The position numbers were made by a program, and so were the translations under genes. Source: Pseudomonadota bacterium (GTDB lineage: Bacteria; Pseudomonadota; Alphaproteobacteria; UBA9219; RGZA01). Taken from it: a stretch of 10,921 nucleotides of DNA. The stretch spans positions 1 to 10,921 of the forward strand of contig JACQAB010000192.1 of the NCBI GenBank assembly GCA_016195205.1, given 5' to 3'. Below, piece after piece: positions 1 through 5,495 of this stretch. The notes below the pieces were generated by a model that saw only the letters and a program-made list of their open reading frames with translations, was not told the DNA's origin and did not search any database. Every line of letters starts with the position of its first letter. Within the stretch, counting starts at the first letter, position 1.

Positions 1-1
1 T

Positions 2-1609
2 CATTTCCATCTGGGCAATGCCTTCGACAAAGCGGGGCAGCATGAAAAAGCCGAGGCCGCCCTGGCCTGCGCCACGGCGCTGGCCCCCAATTTTGCCGAA
101 GCCTGGTACAATCTTGGCAATGCCCAGCGCCTGCTGAATAAAAAAGACGCCGCGCAGGCTTCTTATGAAAAAACCCTGAAGCTCAATCCGGCGCATGCCC
201 TGGCGCACAACAACCTTGGCATGCTGCTATGGAAGAAAGGCGATGCGCGCGGCGCGCGGCGGCGCATCGAAGAAGGGTTGAAACACCATCCGGCACATGT
301 GGGGCTGCTGCTGAATCTGAACGAAATCGCGTTTGAGCAGAATGATCTTCCCACCGCTTTTGCCAGTGCGCGGCGCGTGGCTGAAATCAAGCTGGGCATC
401 GCCCCAAGCAGCACCGCCTATCTGGAGAAAGACGGCTTTTTCGTAAACCGTGACGAGGAAGCCTGCAACGCGCTGCTGGCCCTGGCCGCCAGCGTGATGC
501 TGGAGGGCAAGCTGGAAGAAGCCGATGCCATCCTGCGCGGATTACTGGCCGAGAACGCGGATACGGAAGAAGCTTTCATGCTTCTGGGCTCGATCGCCCT
601 GGCACGCAATGCGCTGGACCTGGCGGAAGAAAGCTATGCGCAAAGCTTCATGCTTGATCCCTCGAACACCGCCGCGCCGTGGAACCGCGCCATGGCGCTG
701 CTGACCAAGGGCAAGCTGCGTGAGGGCTTCCGCCGCTATCGCTGGCGCTGGCATGCGCTGGAAAAATTCAAGGCCATGCGCCTGAAGGGCCCCATGTGGG
801 ATGGGCGTGACCTGAAGGGCAAAACCATTCTGGTGCATGAGGAACAGGGCTTTGGTGACAGCATTCAAATGCTGCGCTTCATGCCGCTACTGAAAGAAAA
901 AGGCGCGCGCACCTGGTATTACGCAAGGCCGGTGCTTTTCCCGCTGGTAGAAAAGGCCCCGGGCATCGACCGCGCGTTGTCATGGAACGTGGAAGCCAAG
1001 GAACTGCCCGAGGGCGTGGATTACGTGTGCGGCGCCATGGATTTGCCGGGGCTGTTGGGCATTGGCTTGCATAACATTCCCGCGAAGGTGCCCTATCTGC
1101 CCAATCCGCGCGCGGATGATCCGGCGTTTAAGCTGGAGGGAAAAAAGAAAATCGGCCTGGTCTGGGCGGGCAACCCGCTGCACAAGCGCGACCATGAACG
1201 CTCGGTGCCGCTGGAGATGTTTGAACCCGTCATCCGCGCCCTGCCCGCGCAGTTCTACAGCCTGCAATACAAGCCCAAGGAAGCTGACCTGAAGCTGATG
1301 GAAAAATGGGGGATTATTGACCTGGCGCCGAAAATCAAAAATCTCGGCGATCAGGCAGGTTTCATGGCGCAGCTTGATTTGCTGATCACCATCGACAGCG
1401 CGCCGACGCATTTGGCCGGGGCGCTGGGCGTGCCGGTATGGGTGCTGGTGACCTGCAACCCTGACTGGCGCTGGCTGCTGGGCCGCGAGGACAGCCCGTG
1501 GTATCCCAGCCTGCGCCTGTTCCGCCAGCCCCAGCGGGGGGATTGGGAGAGCGTTATAAATATGGTTAAAGCCAATCTTGCTACACAGATTGCCGATAAG
1601 AATTGTTAA
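2..1609 (+). CDS. TPR protein with glycosyltransferase-like C-terminal domain (5' end cut off)
   Basis: The reading frame is open from the window edge (first full codon at base 2) to the TAA at 1607-1609, giving 535 visible residues; the true start lies upstream. The first ~100 visible residues are tetratricopeptide repeats (W-Y-N-L-G-N near residue 36 followed by an ...LKLNP helix end), and further repeats lie at about 187-222. From about residue 275 a glycosyltransferase-like domain follows, with HEEQGFGD (279-286), GLVWAGNP (385-392) and IDSAPTHLAGALG (464-476), then PDWRWLLGREDSPWYPS near the C-terminus. These motifs recur in alphaproteobacterial TPR/GT9- or GT41-like proteins, where they resemble a nucleotide-sugar site. 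The family is confidently assigned, but donor, acceptor and true activity are unknown. No signal peptide can be judged because the start is missing. No clear hairpin terminator follows. Confidence 0.85.
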   Translation, partial: HFHLGNAFDKAGQHEKAEAALACATALAPNFAEAWYNLGNAQRLLNKKDAAQASYEKTLKLNPAHALAHNNLGMLLWKKGDARGARRRIEEGLKHHPAHVGLLLNLNEIAFEQNDLPTAFASARRVAEIKLGIAPSSTAYLEKDGFFVNRDEEACNALLALAASVMLEGKLEEADAILRGLLAENADTEEAFMLLGSIALARNALDLAEESYAQSFMLDPSNTAAPWNRAMALLTKGKLREGFRRYRWRWHALEKFKAMRLKGPMWDGRDLKGKTILVHEEQGFGDSIQMLRFMPLLKEKGARTWYYARPVLFPLVEKAPGIDRALSWNVEAKELPEGVDYVCGAMDLPGLLGIGLHNIPAKVPYLPNPRADDPAFKLEGKKKIGLVWAGNPLHKRDHERSVPLEMFEPVIRALPAQFYSLQYKPKEADLKLMEKWGIIDLAPKIKNLGDQAGFMAQLDLLITIDSAPTHLAGALGVPVWVLVTCNPDWRWLLGREDSPWYPSLRLFRQPQRGDWESVINMVKANLATQIADKNC

Positions 1610-1696
1610 AATTCCGGGCTGAAAAAATAGAATACTTTCCTGATTGCTATGCTAATGTCTCCACCGAATATATTCCAGCTACTATAAGGAGATATT

Positions 1697-2017
1697 ATGA
1701 GCGCGAACGATAAAGCCACGGACATTGTAAAAGAATTCACGACCTGAACGACAAGCAACCCCGGCACAGACAATCATGAGTTTTGTCGTGTCACCGTTCG
1801 TCGCGGACGGTATTACGGAGAGTCAGTTGAGGATGTGGGGCAATTATTTGCCGCGGCCAAAGCCGATTTTCCAACTCTGGAAGCAAAAGAAGTTAGCGTC
1901 CATACCCTGGGAGGCACTCGCTATAACGGCATGCTCGCATTGGAATTTGCGCCTCCGGATAGAAATCAAATTCCAGCCAGCTATCAAAAAGTGCCGCGTT
2001 TTGAGCCAAAACGCTAA
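1697..2017 (+). pseudogene. Small hypothetical gene interrupted by an in-frame TGA
   Basis: An ATG at 1697 has a good Shine-Dalgarno (AAGGAG, 1686-1691, spacing 5). It is followed by 16 codons (MSANDKATDIVKEFTT) and a TGA at 1745-1747. The same frame then stays open for 89 more codons to a TAA at 2015-2017. The downstream part looks protein-like, containing FCRVTVRRGRYYGES, then LFAAAKADFPTLEAKEV and a Pro-rich basic tail ending RFEPKR. Reading through would give about 106 residues. The only alternative start after the TGA is a GTG at 1835 with no properly spaced ribosome binding site. The simplest reading is a gene killed by one nonsense change; readthrough or a sequencing error are alternatives. 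I do not recognise the family. The stretch looks less GC-rich than its neighbours. The overlapping frame at 1776-2057 has an unlikely Trp/Lys-rich composition. Confidence 0.5.
1745..1793 (+). other. Inverted repeat that includes the in-frame TGA
   Basis: TGAACGACAA (1745-1754) can pair with TTGTCGT-G-TCA (1783-1793): ten base pairs with one bulged G and a 28-nt loop. The stem therefore contains the premature TGA itself. It may be chance, a leftover palindrome, or a structure affecting termination or readthrough. No T-tract follows, so it is not a standard terminator. Confidence 0.35.
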
Positions 2018-2048
2018 TCTTTATTGGCTGATGGCAAGAAAATGGCTG

Positions 2049-2094
2049 TTAATTTAAGAAAAATTTGACATTCCCCCCTGTTTTTCTGTATGAA
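2049..2094 (+). promoter_or_regulatory. Probable sigma-70-type promoter of rplU-rpmA
   Basis: A perfect -35 TTGACA lies at 2065-2070 and a -10-like TATGAA at 2089-2094, with an 18-bp spacer. An A/T-rich tract (2049-2064) sits just upstream of the -35, as UP elements do at ribosomal promoters. The predicted transcription start is near 2101, leaving a ~22-nt leader before the L21 start codon. This placement argues against starting L21 at the in-frame ATG at 2090, which falls inside the -10. Confidence 0.65.
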
Positions 2095-2122
2095 ATCGGC
2101 CTCGTTACAGGGGATACAAAAC

Positions 2123-2446
2123 ATGTACGCGGTCATTCAAACAGGCGGCAAGCAATACAAGGTCACTTCAGGCGACGTGCTCCGGGTGGAAAAGCTTGAA
2201 GCCGAAGCCGGTAAAACGATTCAGCTGGGCGAAGTCATCGCCATCGGCGAGGGCGCGAGCCTTACGTTCGGCAATCCGCTGATCAAGGGCGCGGTCGTCA
2301 GCGCCGAAGTGGTGGCTCAGGAAAAGAACGAAAAAATCATCGTTTTCAAAAAGCGCCGCCGCCAGAATTCACGCCGCAAGAACGGCCATCGCCAGAACGT
2401 GACCGTGCTGAAAATCACCGGCATCACCGGCGGAAAAGCGGCTTAA
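2123..2446 (+). CDS. rplU: 50S ribosomal protein L21
   Basis: This encodes a 107-residue L21, a large-subunit protein that binds 23S rRNA. The N-terminus MYAVIQTGGKQYKV and the basic C-terminal block KKRRRQNSRRKNGHRQ followed by VTVLKITGI are the standard L21 hallmarks, and the length is close to the usual ~103. I place the start at 2123 because family members begin MYAVI, because CAGGGGA (2108-2114) is a well-spaced ribosome binding site, and because the earlier in-frame ATG at 2090 overlaps the predicted -10. rpmA follows, as is usual, but here a repeat element separates the two. The ribosome binding site is also one arm of an inverted repeat whose other arm (CCCCTGT, 2075-2081) lies in the promoter spacer. 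Confidence 0.97.
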   Translation: MYAVIQTGGKQYKVTSGDVLRVEKLEAEAGKTIQLGEVIAIGEGASLTFGNPLIKGAVVSAEVVAQEKNEKIIVFKKRRRQNSRRKNGHRQNVTVLKITGITGGKAA

Positions 2447-2478
2447 ACCATTCCAGGTAGTTCATGCGAGATCTAATT

Positions 2479-2601
2479 TCCCCTCCCCTTGAGGGAGGGG
2501 ATAAAGGGGTGGGGTAAGGGATTGCGGTTCGGTGTAAAAGGTTGGGTTGGGAGAGCTTCACGCTTCACCCCACCTCCGACCCCTCCCTCAAGAGGAGGGG
2601 A
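2479..2601. repeat. MITE-like inverted repeat between rplU and rpmA
   Basis: The arms at 2479-2515 and 2567-2601 are near-perfect inverted copies of about 35 bp (each outer end reads TCCCCTCC or its complement), flanking ~51 bp. Each arm also contains its own palindrome, for example CCCCTCCC (2480-2487) with GGGAGGGG (2493-2500) in the left arm. I see no transposase gene and no clear target-site duplication. From memory, CCCCTCCCTTGAGGGAGGGG-type repeats recur between genes in many bacterial genomes and create false ORFs reading PPLEGGVGG, as the reverse strand does here. In RNA the arms could form a very long hairpin in the rplU-rpmA message. Confidence 0.8.
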
Positions 2602-2609
2602 GTCCGGTT

Positions 2610-2618
2610 TGTCATAAT
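2610..2618 (+). promoter_or_regulatory. Possible extended -10 promoter for rpmA
   Basis: TGTCATAAT fits the extended -10 pattern TGnTATAAT with one mismatch and lies just after the repeat element. Transcription would begin near 2625, giving a ~27-nt leader that includes the ribosome binding site. No good -35 is visible. If active, it would let rpmA be transcribed despite the hairpin-forming repeat upstream. Confidence 0.3.
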
Positions 2619-2651
2619 GGCAACGGCGTGTTTTAATTTGAGGGGAGTAAC

Positions 2652-2909
2652 ATGGCACAGAAAAAAGCAGGCGGCTCATCCCGCAATGGTCGTGACTCTG
2701 AAGGACGCCGCCTTGGCGTAAAGCTGTTCGGCAGCGAAACGGCCCTGCCCGGCAACATCCTGGTGCGCCAGCGCGGCACCACCTTCCGCCCCGGCAAGAA
2801 CGTGGGCATCGGCAAGGATCACACGCTGTTCGCCCTGACCGGAGGCCCCGTGTCCTTCCACGAAGGCAGGAACGGCAAGCAGTTCGTCACTGTGGGCGGA
2901 AAAGCTTGA
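2652..2909 (+). CDS. rpmA: 50S ribosomal protein L27
   Basis: This encodes an 85-residue L27, whose flexible N-terminus reaches the peptidyl-transferase centre of the large subunit. The sequence opens MAQKKAGGSSRNGRDSEGRR and continues with LGVKLFG, and has the RQRGTTFRPGKNVGIGKDHT core, all characteristic of L27. The length is normal and there is no Firmicute-type cleaved N-terminal extension. The start has a strong ribosome binding site, AGGGGAG (2641-2647). It lies 205 bp after rplU, a gap mostly filled by the MITE-like repeat, so it may be read through from the rplU promoter or from a weak extended -10 at 2610. Confidence 0.98.
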   Translation: MAQKKAGGSSRNGRDSEGRRLGVKLFGSETALPGNILVRQRGTTFRPGKNVGIGKDHTLFALTGGPVSFHEGRNGKQFVTVGGKA

Positions 2910-2919
2910 TTTTTCAAGC
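2904..2919 (+). terminator. Short hairpin at the rpmA stop codon, not a standard terminator
   Basis: GCTTGA (2904-2909, which includes the rpmA TGA) pairs perfectly with TCAAGC (2914-2919) around a TTTT loop. The stem is only 6 bp and no T-tract follows, so at best it is a weak terminator, pause or 3'-end protecting structure. Confidence 0.25.
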
Positions 2920-2949
2920 CAATCCATCGCTCCGTCTTCCATCAAAATG

Positions 2950-2958
2950 TGTTATAAT
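2950..2958 (+). promoter_or_regulatory. Extended -10 promoter directly upstream of a small ORF
   Basis: TGTTATAAT is a perfect extended -10 (TGn plus TATAAT at 2953-2958). No good -35 is present, which extended -10 promoters tolerate. Transcription should start at about 2964-2966, exactly at the ATG of the next ORF, so the message would be leaderless. Confidence 0.6.
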
Positions 2959-2963
2959 AAATC

Positions 2964-3191
2964 ATGGTTCAAGAAACGCCTGACAACGTCATTATTGAGC
3001 ATTTGAAACGCCTGCGCGCCGAGCATCAGGAGTTCAAAGGCTACTTCCGGGACATCATCGACAGGCTTTCGGTGATGGATGGCCACATGCTGGCATTCAT
3101 GCGGCATGAAAAATACGCGATGGATAAATTTGCCGAACTCGAAACGCGCGTCGAACGCATCGAAAGCCGCCTCGAATTAAGCGACCGCTAA
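2964..3191 (+). CDS. Small coiled-coil hypothetical protein, probably from a leaderless mRNA
   Basis: This encodes 75 residues with no signal peptide or membrane segment. It is charged and predicted largely helical: an N-terminal part (IIEHLKRLRAEHQEFKGYF) and a C-terminal heptad-like part (FAELETRVERIESRLELS) suggest a short coiled coil. From memory, similar small proteins ending ...RIERRLEL are common hypothetical genes in alphaproteobacteria, with no known function. The ATG lacks a Shine-Dalgarno; a perfect extended -10 ends 5 bp upstream, so translation probably starts at the mRNA 5' end. It lies between rpmA and obgE, and its stop codon forms one side of a stem whose other side reaches the obgE start codon. 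This suggests coupled expression with obgE. Confidence that it is a gene is good; no function is assigned. Confidence 0.75.
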   Translation: MVQETPDNVIIEHLKRLRAEHQEFKGYFRDIIDRLSVMDGHMLAFMRHEKYAMDKFAELETRVERIESRLELSDR

Positions 3192-3226
3192 CGCCGCAGG
3201 CTTCAAAGCCCAGAAAGACGGCGTTA
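3189..3226 (+). promoter_or_regulatory. Intercistronic stem-loop joining the upstream stop to the obgE start
   Basis: TAACGCCG (3189-3196) pairs perfectly over 8 bp with CGGCGTTA (3219-3226). The left arm contains the TAA stop of the small coiled-coil ORF and the right arm ends on the A of the obgE ATG. An inner GGCT-TCAA-AGCC hairpin (3199-3210) stacks inside, and the weak Shine-Dalgarno-like AGAAAGA (3212-3218) lies in the remaining internal loop. A ribosome terminating upstream would open the stem, so it may couple obgE translation to the small ORF. There is no T-tract, so it is not a terminator. Confidence 0.5.
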
Positions 3227-4260
3227 TGAAATTCCTTGATCAAGCCAAAATTTACATCAAAAGCGGGAATGGCGGTCCGGGCTCCATCAGCTTCCGGCGC
3301 GAGAAGTTTATTGAATATGGCGGGCCCGACGGCGGCAACGGCGGCAAGGGCGGCGATGTGATCGCCGAGGCCGCGAATGATCTAAATACCCTGATCGACT
3401 ACCGCTATCAACAGCACTTCAAGGCTTCGAGCGGCGAAGGCGGCGCGGGCCGGCTGCGCAGCGGCTTGGGCGCGAAAGACGTAATCATGCGCGTGCCGGT
3501 GGGCACGCAAATTCTGGATGAAAGCGAAGAGCTGCTTCTGGCCGATCTGGACACACCGGGCAAGCGCGTGGTGCTGGCCAAGGGCGGCGATGGCGGCTTT
3601 GGCAACGCGCATTATAAAAGTTCCACTAACCAGTCGCCGCGCAAGGCGGGCAAAGGCTGGCCGGGGGAAGAGCGCACCATCATCCTGCGCCTGAAGCTGA
3701 TCGCCGATGCCGGGCTGATCGGCATGCCTAATGCCGGAAAATCAACTTTCCTGGCGGCCTGCACCGCCGCGAAGCCGAAAATCGCCGATTACCCCTTCAC
3801 CACCCTTGCCCCGGGCCTGGGCGTGGTGCGTTTGTCGGATGAATCGGAATTCGTGCTGGCTGATATTCCCGGCCTGATTGAAGGCGCGCATGAGGGGCAT
3901 GGGCTTGGCGACAAGTTCCTTGGTCATGTGGAGCGTTGCCGTGCCCTGATCCACCTTATTGACGGCACGCAGGAAGATGTGGCCGCTTCCTACAAAACCA
4001 TCCGCGCGGAACTGAAGGCCTATGGCCATGAATTGATCGATAAGCCCGAGCTTGTCTGCCTTAACAAATGCGATGCGCTGAGCCCGGAAGACATTAAAAC
4101 CAAAATGGCCGCGCTGAAGAAAGCCGCCAAAGGCAAGCCCCTTTTCGCCATTTCGGCGGCTACCGGAGACGCTGTGAAGCCCCTATTATGGGAAGTATGG
4201 AAAATCATCACCGAGGCCCGGAAGCAAAAGGAAGAAAGCCATGAGTGGGCTGCCGGATAA
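3226..4260 (+). CDS. obgE: Obg-family GTPase (CgtA), 50S assembly factor
   Basis: This is a 344-residue cytoplasmic GTPase that binds the 50S subunit late in assembly and is linked to stress and growth control. The N-terminal Gly-rich Obg fold (about 1-158) shows GGPDGGNGGKGGDV and later GGDGGFGNAHYKSSTNQSPR. The G domain has G1 GMPNAGKS (166-173), a switch-I region DYPFTTL (188-194), G3 DIPGL (213-217), G4 NKCD (280-283) and G5 SAATG (310-314). The length suits alphaproteobacterial Obg proteins without the long C-terminal domain of some Gram-positives. The start matches the family (MKFLDQAKIYIKSGNGG) but has only a weak ribosome binding site, within a stem-loop. The rplU-rpmA-obg order is widely conserved. 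proB overlaps its last 20 bases. Confidence 0.97.
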   Translation: MKFLDQAKIYIKSGNGGPGSISFRREKFIEYGGPDGGNGGKGGDVIAEAANDLNTLIDYRYQQHFKASSGEGGAGRLRSGLGAKDVIMRVPVGTQILDESEELLLADLDTPGKRVVLAKGGDGGFGNAHYKSSTNQSPRKAGKGWPGEERTIILRLKLIADAGLIGMPNAGKSTFLAACTAAKPKIADYPFTTLAPGLGVVRLSDESEFVLADIPGLIEGAHEGHGLGDKFLGHVERCRALIHLIDGTQEDVAASYKTIRAELKAYGHELIDKPELVCLNKCDALSPEDIKTKMAALKKAAKGKPLFAISAATGDAVKPLLWEVWKIITEARKQKEESHEWAAG

Positions 4261-5371
4261 TTCGCGCCGCATCATCATCAAGGTCGGCTCCGCGCTTCTG
4301 GTTGATCCGGAAGGCGCGGTGCGTCGTCAATGGCTGAACACGCTGGCGGCTGAGGTGGCCGCCTGGCGCAAAAAAGGCCGCGAGGTGCTGATCGTCACCT
4401 CGGGCGCCATTGCGGTGGGGCGTGAATTCGTCGGGCTGTCACGCAAAACCACTTCGCGCGCGCTGCATATGGAAGAAAAACAGGCCGCCGCCGCCGCGGG
4501 CCAGCCCAAAATCATGCAGGCCTGGGAAGAAGCCTTTCGCGCGCATGGCATTCCGGTGGCGCAGGTACTGCTAACGCTGGACGACACCGAAGACCGCCTT
4601 CGCCACCTGACCTGCCGCGTGGCGCTGGAACAGATGCTGAAATTGGGCGCTTTGCCGGTGATTAACGAGAACGACGTGGTCAGCACCGAGGAAATCCGCA
4701 TCGGCGACAATGACCGTTTGGCCGCGCGCCTGGCGCAGATGATCAGCGCCGATGCGCTGGTTCTGCTTTCCGATATCGACGGGCTTTACACCGCCGATCC
4801 GAAAGCCAACCCGAAGGCCGAATTCGTGCCTGAAGTAAAAGAAATCACCCCCGCCATTGAAGCCATGGCCGGCGGCGCGGGCGAAGACATTGCCTCGGGC
4901 GGCATGCGCACCAAGATCATGGCGGCGAAAATCGCCACCGCCGCGGGCTGCCGCATGGCGATTGTGAAAGGGCTGGTGGAAAATCCCCTGCGCGATCTTG
5001 AAGAAGGCAAATCGCGCGGCACCTGGTTCCTGGCTTCCATTACGCCCATGGCGGCGCGCAAACGCTGGATCGCCGCGCATATGAAGCTGAAAGGCGCCAT
5101 TACCATTGACGACGGCGCGCTGAAGGCCCTGCTGTCGGGCAAAAGCCTGCTGCCCGTGGGCGCCAAATCCTGCGAGGGCGAGTTTGCCAGCGGCGACGCC
5201 GTGGCGGTGAAATCGCTGGCCGGAGAAACCGTGGCCTCGGGCCTGATTGCCTATGACTGCGCCGAGGTCAGGCAAATCCTTGGCAAGCGCAGCGACGACA
5301 TTGAGAAAATTCTGGGCTATGCTGGCCGGGCGGAACTCATCCACCGCGATAACCTTGTATTAAGCCGTTAA
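4241..5371 (+). CDS. proB: Glutamate 5-kinase (first step of proline synthesis)
   Basis: This enzyme phosphorylates glutamate to gamma-glutamyl phosphate, the substrate of ProA, and in the family is feedback-inhibited by proline. The 376 residues are close to the usual ~370 of two-domain ProB. The amino-acid kinase domain shows IIIKVGSALL (11-20), TSGAIAVG (53-60), INENDVV (141-147), GDNDRLAA (155-162), SDIDGLY (177-183) and the GGMRTK loop (220-225). A C-terminal PUA domain follows from about 275 (KRWIAAHMKLKGAITIDDGA). The start overlaps obgE by 20 bp and is preceded by AAGGAAG, so translation is probably coupled. The protein ends normally (IHRDNLVLSR), and a palindromic element begins on the next base after the stop. 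Confidence 0.97.
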   Translation: MSGLPDNSRRIIIKVGSALLVDPEGAVRRQWLNTLAAEVAAWRKKGREVLIVTSGAIAVGREFVGLSRKTTSRALHMEEKQAAAAAGQPKIMQAWEEAFRAHGIPVAQVLLTLDDTEDRLRHLTCRVALEQMLKLGALPVINENDVVSTEEIRIGDNDRLAARLAQMISADALVLLSDIDGLYTADPKANPKAEFVPEVKEITPAIEAMAGGAGEDIASGGMRTKIMAAKIATAAGCRMAIVKGLVENPLRDLEEGKSRGTWFLASITPMAARKRWIAAHMKLKGAITIDDGALKALLSGKSLLPVGAKSCEGEFASGDAVAVKSLAGETVASGLIAYDCAEVRQILGKRSDDIEKILGYAGRAELIHRDNLVLSR

Positions 5372-5478
5372 TGTCATCCCGGAAAGCGCGAAGCGCTTAT
5401 CCGGGATCCCATTTGGTTTTTGGCAAGAAACAAAATAAAATGGGATCCCGGCTCTCGCTACGCTCGGCCGGGATGACA
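5372..5478. repeat. Palindromic intergenic element between proB and proA
   Basis: The arms TGTCATCCCGG...GGGATCCCATTT (5372-5414) and AAATGGGATCCCGG...CCGGGATGACA (5438-5478) are inverted copies at both ends around a ~23-bp A/T-rich centre. Each arm holds its own small hairpin with different inner sequence: GCGCGAAGCGC on the left, CTCGCTACGCTCG on the right. So the outer ends are conserved and the inner stems have diverged. From memory, GTCATCCCGG palindromes are scattered through alphaproteobacterial genomes. The element starts on the base after the proB TAA and ends 17 bp before the proA start. A weak promoter-like TTGGTT-N16-TAAAAT lies in its centre. Confidence 0.8.
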
Positions 5479-5495
5479 AGAAAAAGAGCAAAAAT

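Noticed and set aside
1610..1696. Terminator or promoter between the TPR gene and the small gene
   Set aside because: No stable hairpin with a T-tract; promoter-like TTGCTA and TATATT are spaced 19 bp apart and too weak to call.
1745..1747. Genome-wide TGA recoding to tryptophan or selenocysteine
   Set aside because: TGA ends rpmA, proA, rsfS and gpmI here and Trp is written TGG; a selenocysteine element is not convincing from the loop.
1776..2057. 93-codon forward ORF overlapping the broken small gene
   Set aside because: Composition rich in Trp, Lys and Ile in an unlikely pattern, and no ribosome binding site. The other frame looks protein-like and has the good start signal.
2090..2122. 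Longer L21 with 11 extra N-terminal residues starting at 2090
   Set aside because: The ATG overlaps the predicted -10, has no ribosome binding site, and L21 proteins begin at MYAVI.
2479..2601. CRISPR array
   Set aside because: Only two inverted copies with one gap; no direct repeats with regular spacers anywhere in the window.
2473..2679. Reverse-strand ORF reading PPLEGGVGG
   Set aside because: It is a translation of the MITE-like repeat arms, a known kind of false ORF.
4571..5344. 257-codon reverse-strand ORF opposite proB
   Set aside because: Shadow of proB in GC-rich DNA; His, Arg and Gly-rich without recognisable domains, while the forward strand is an unambiguous enzyme.
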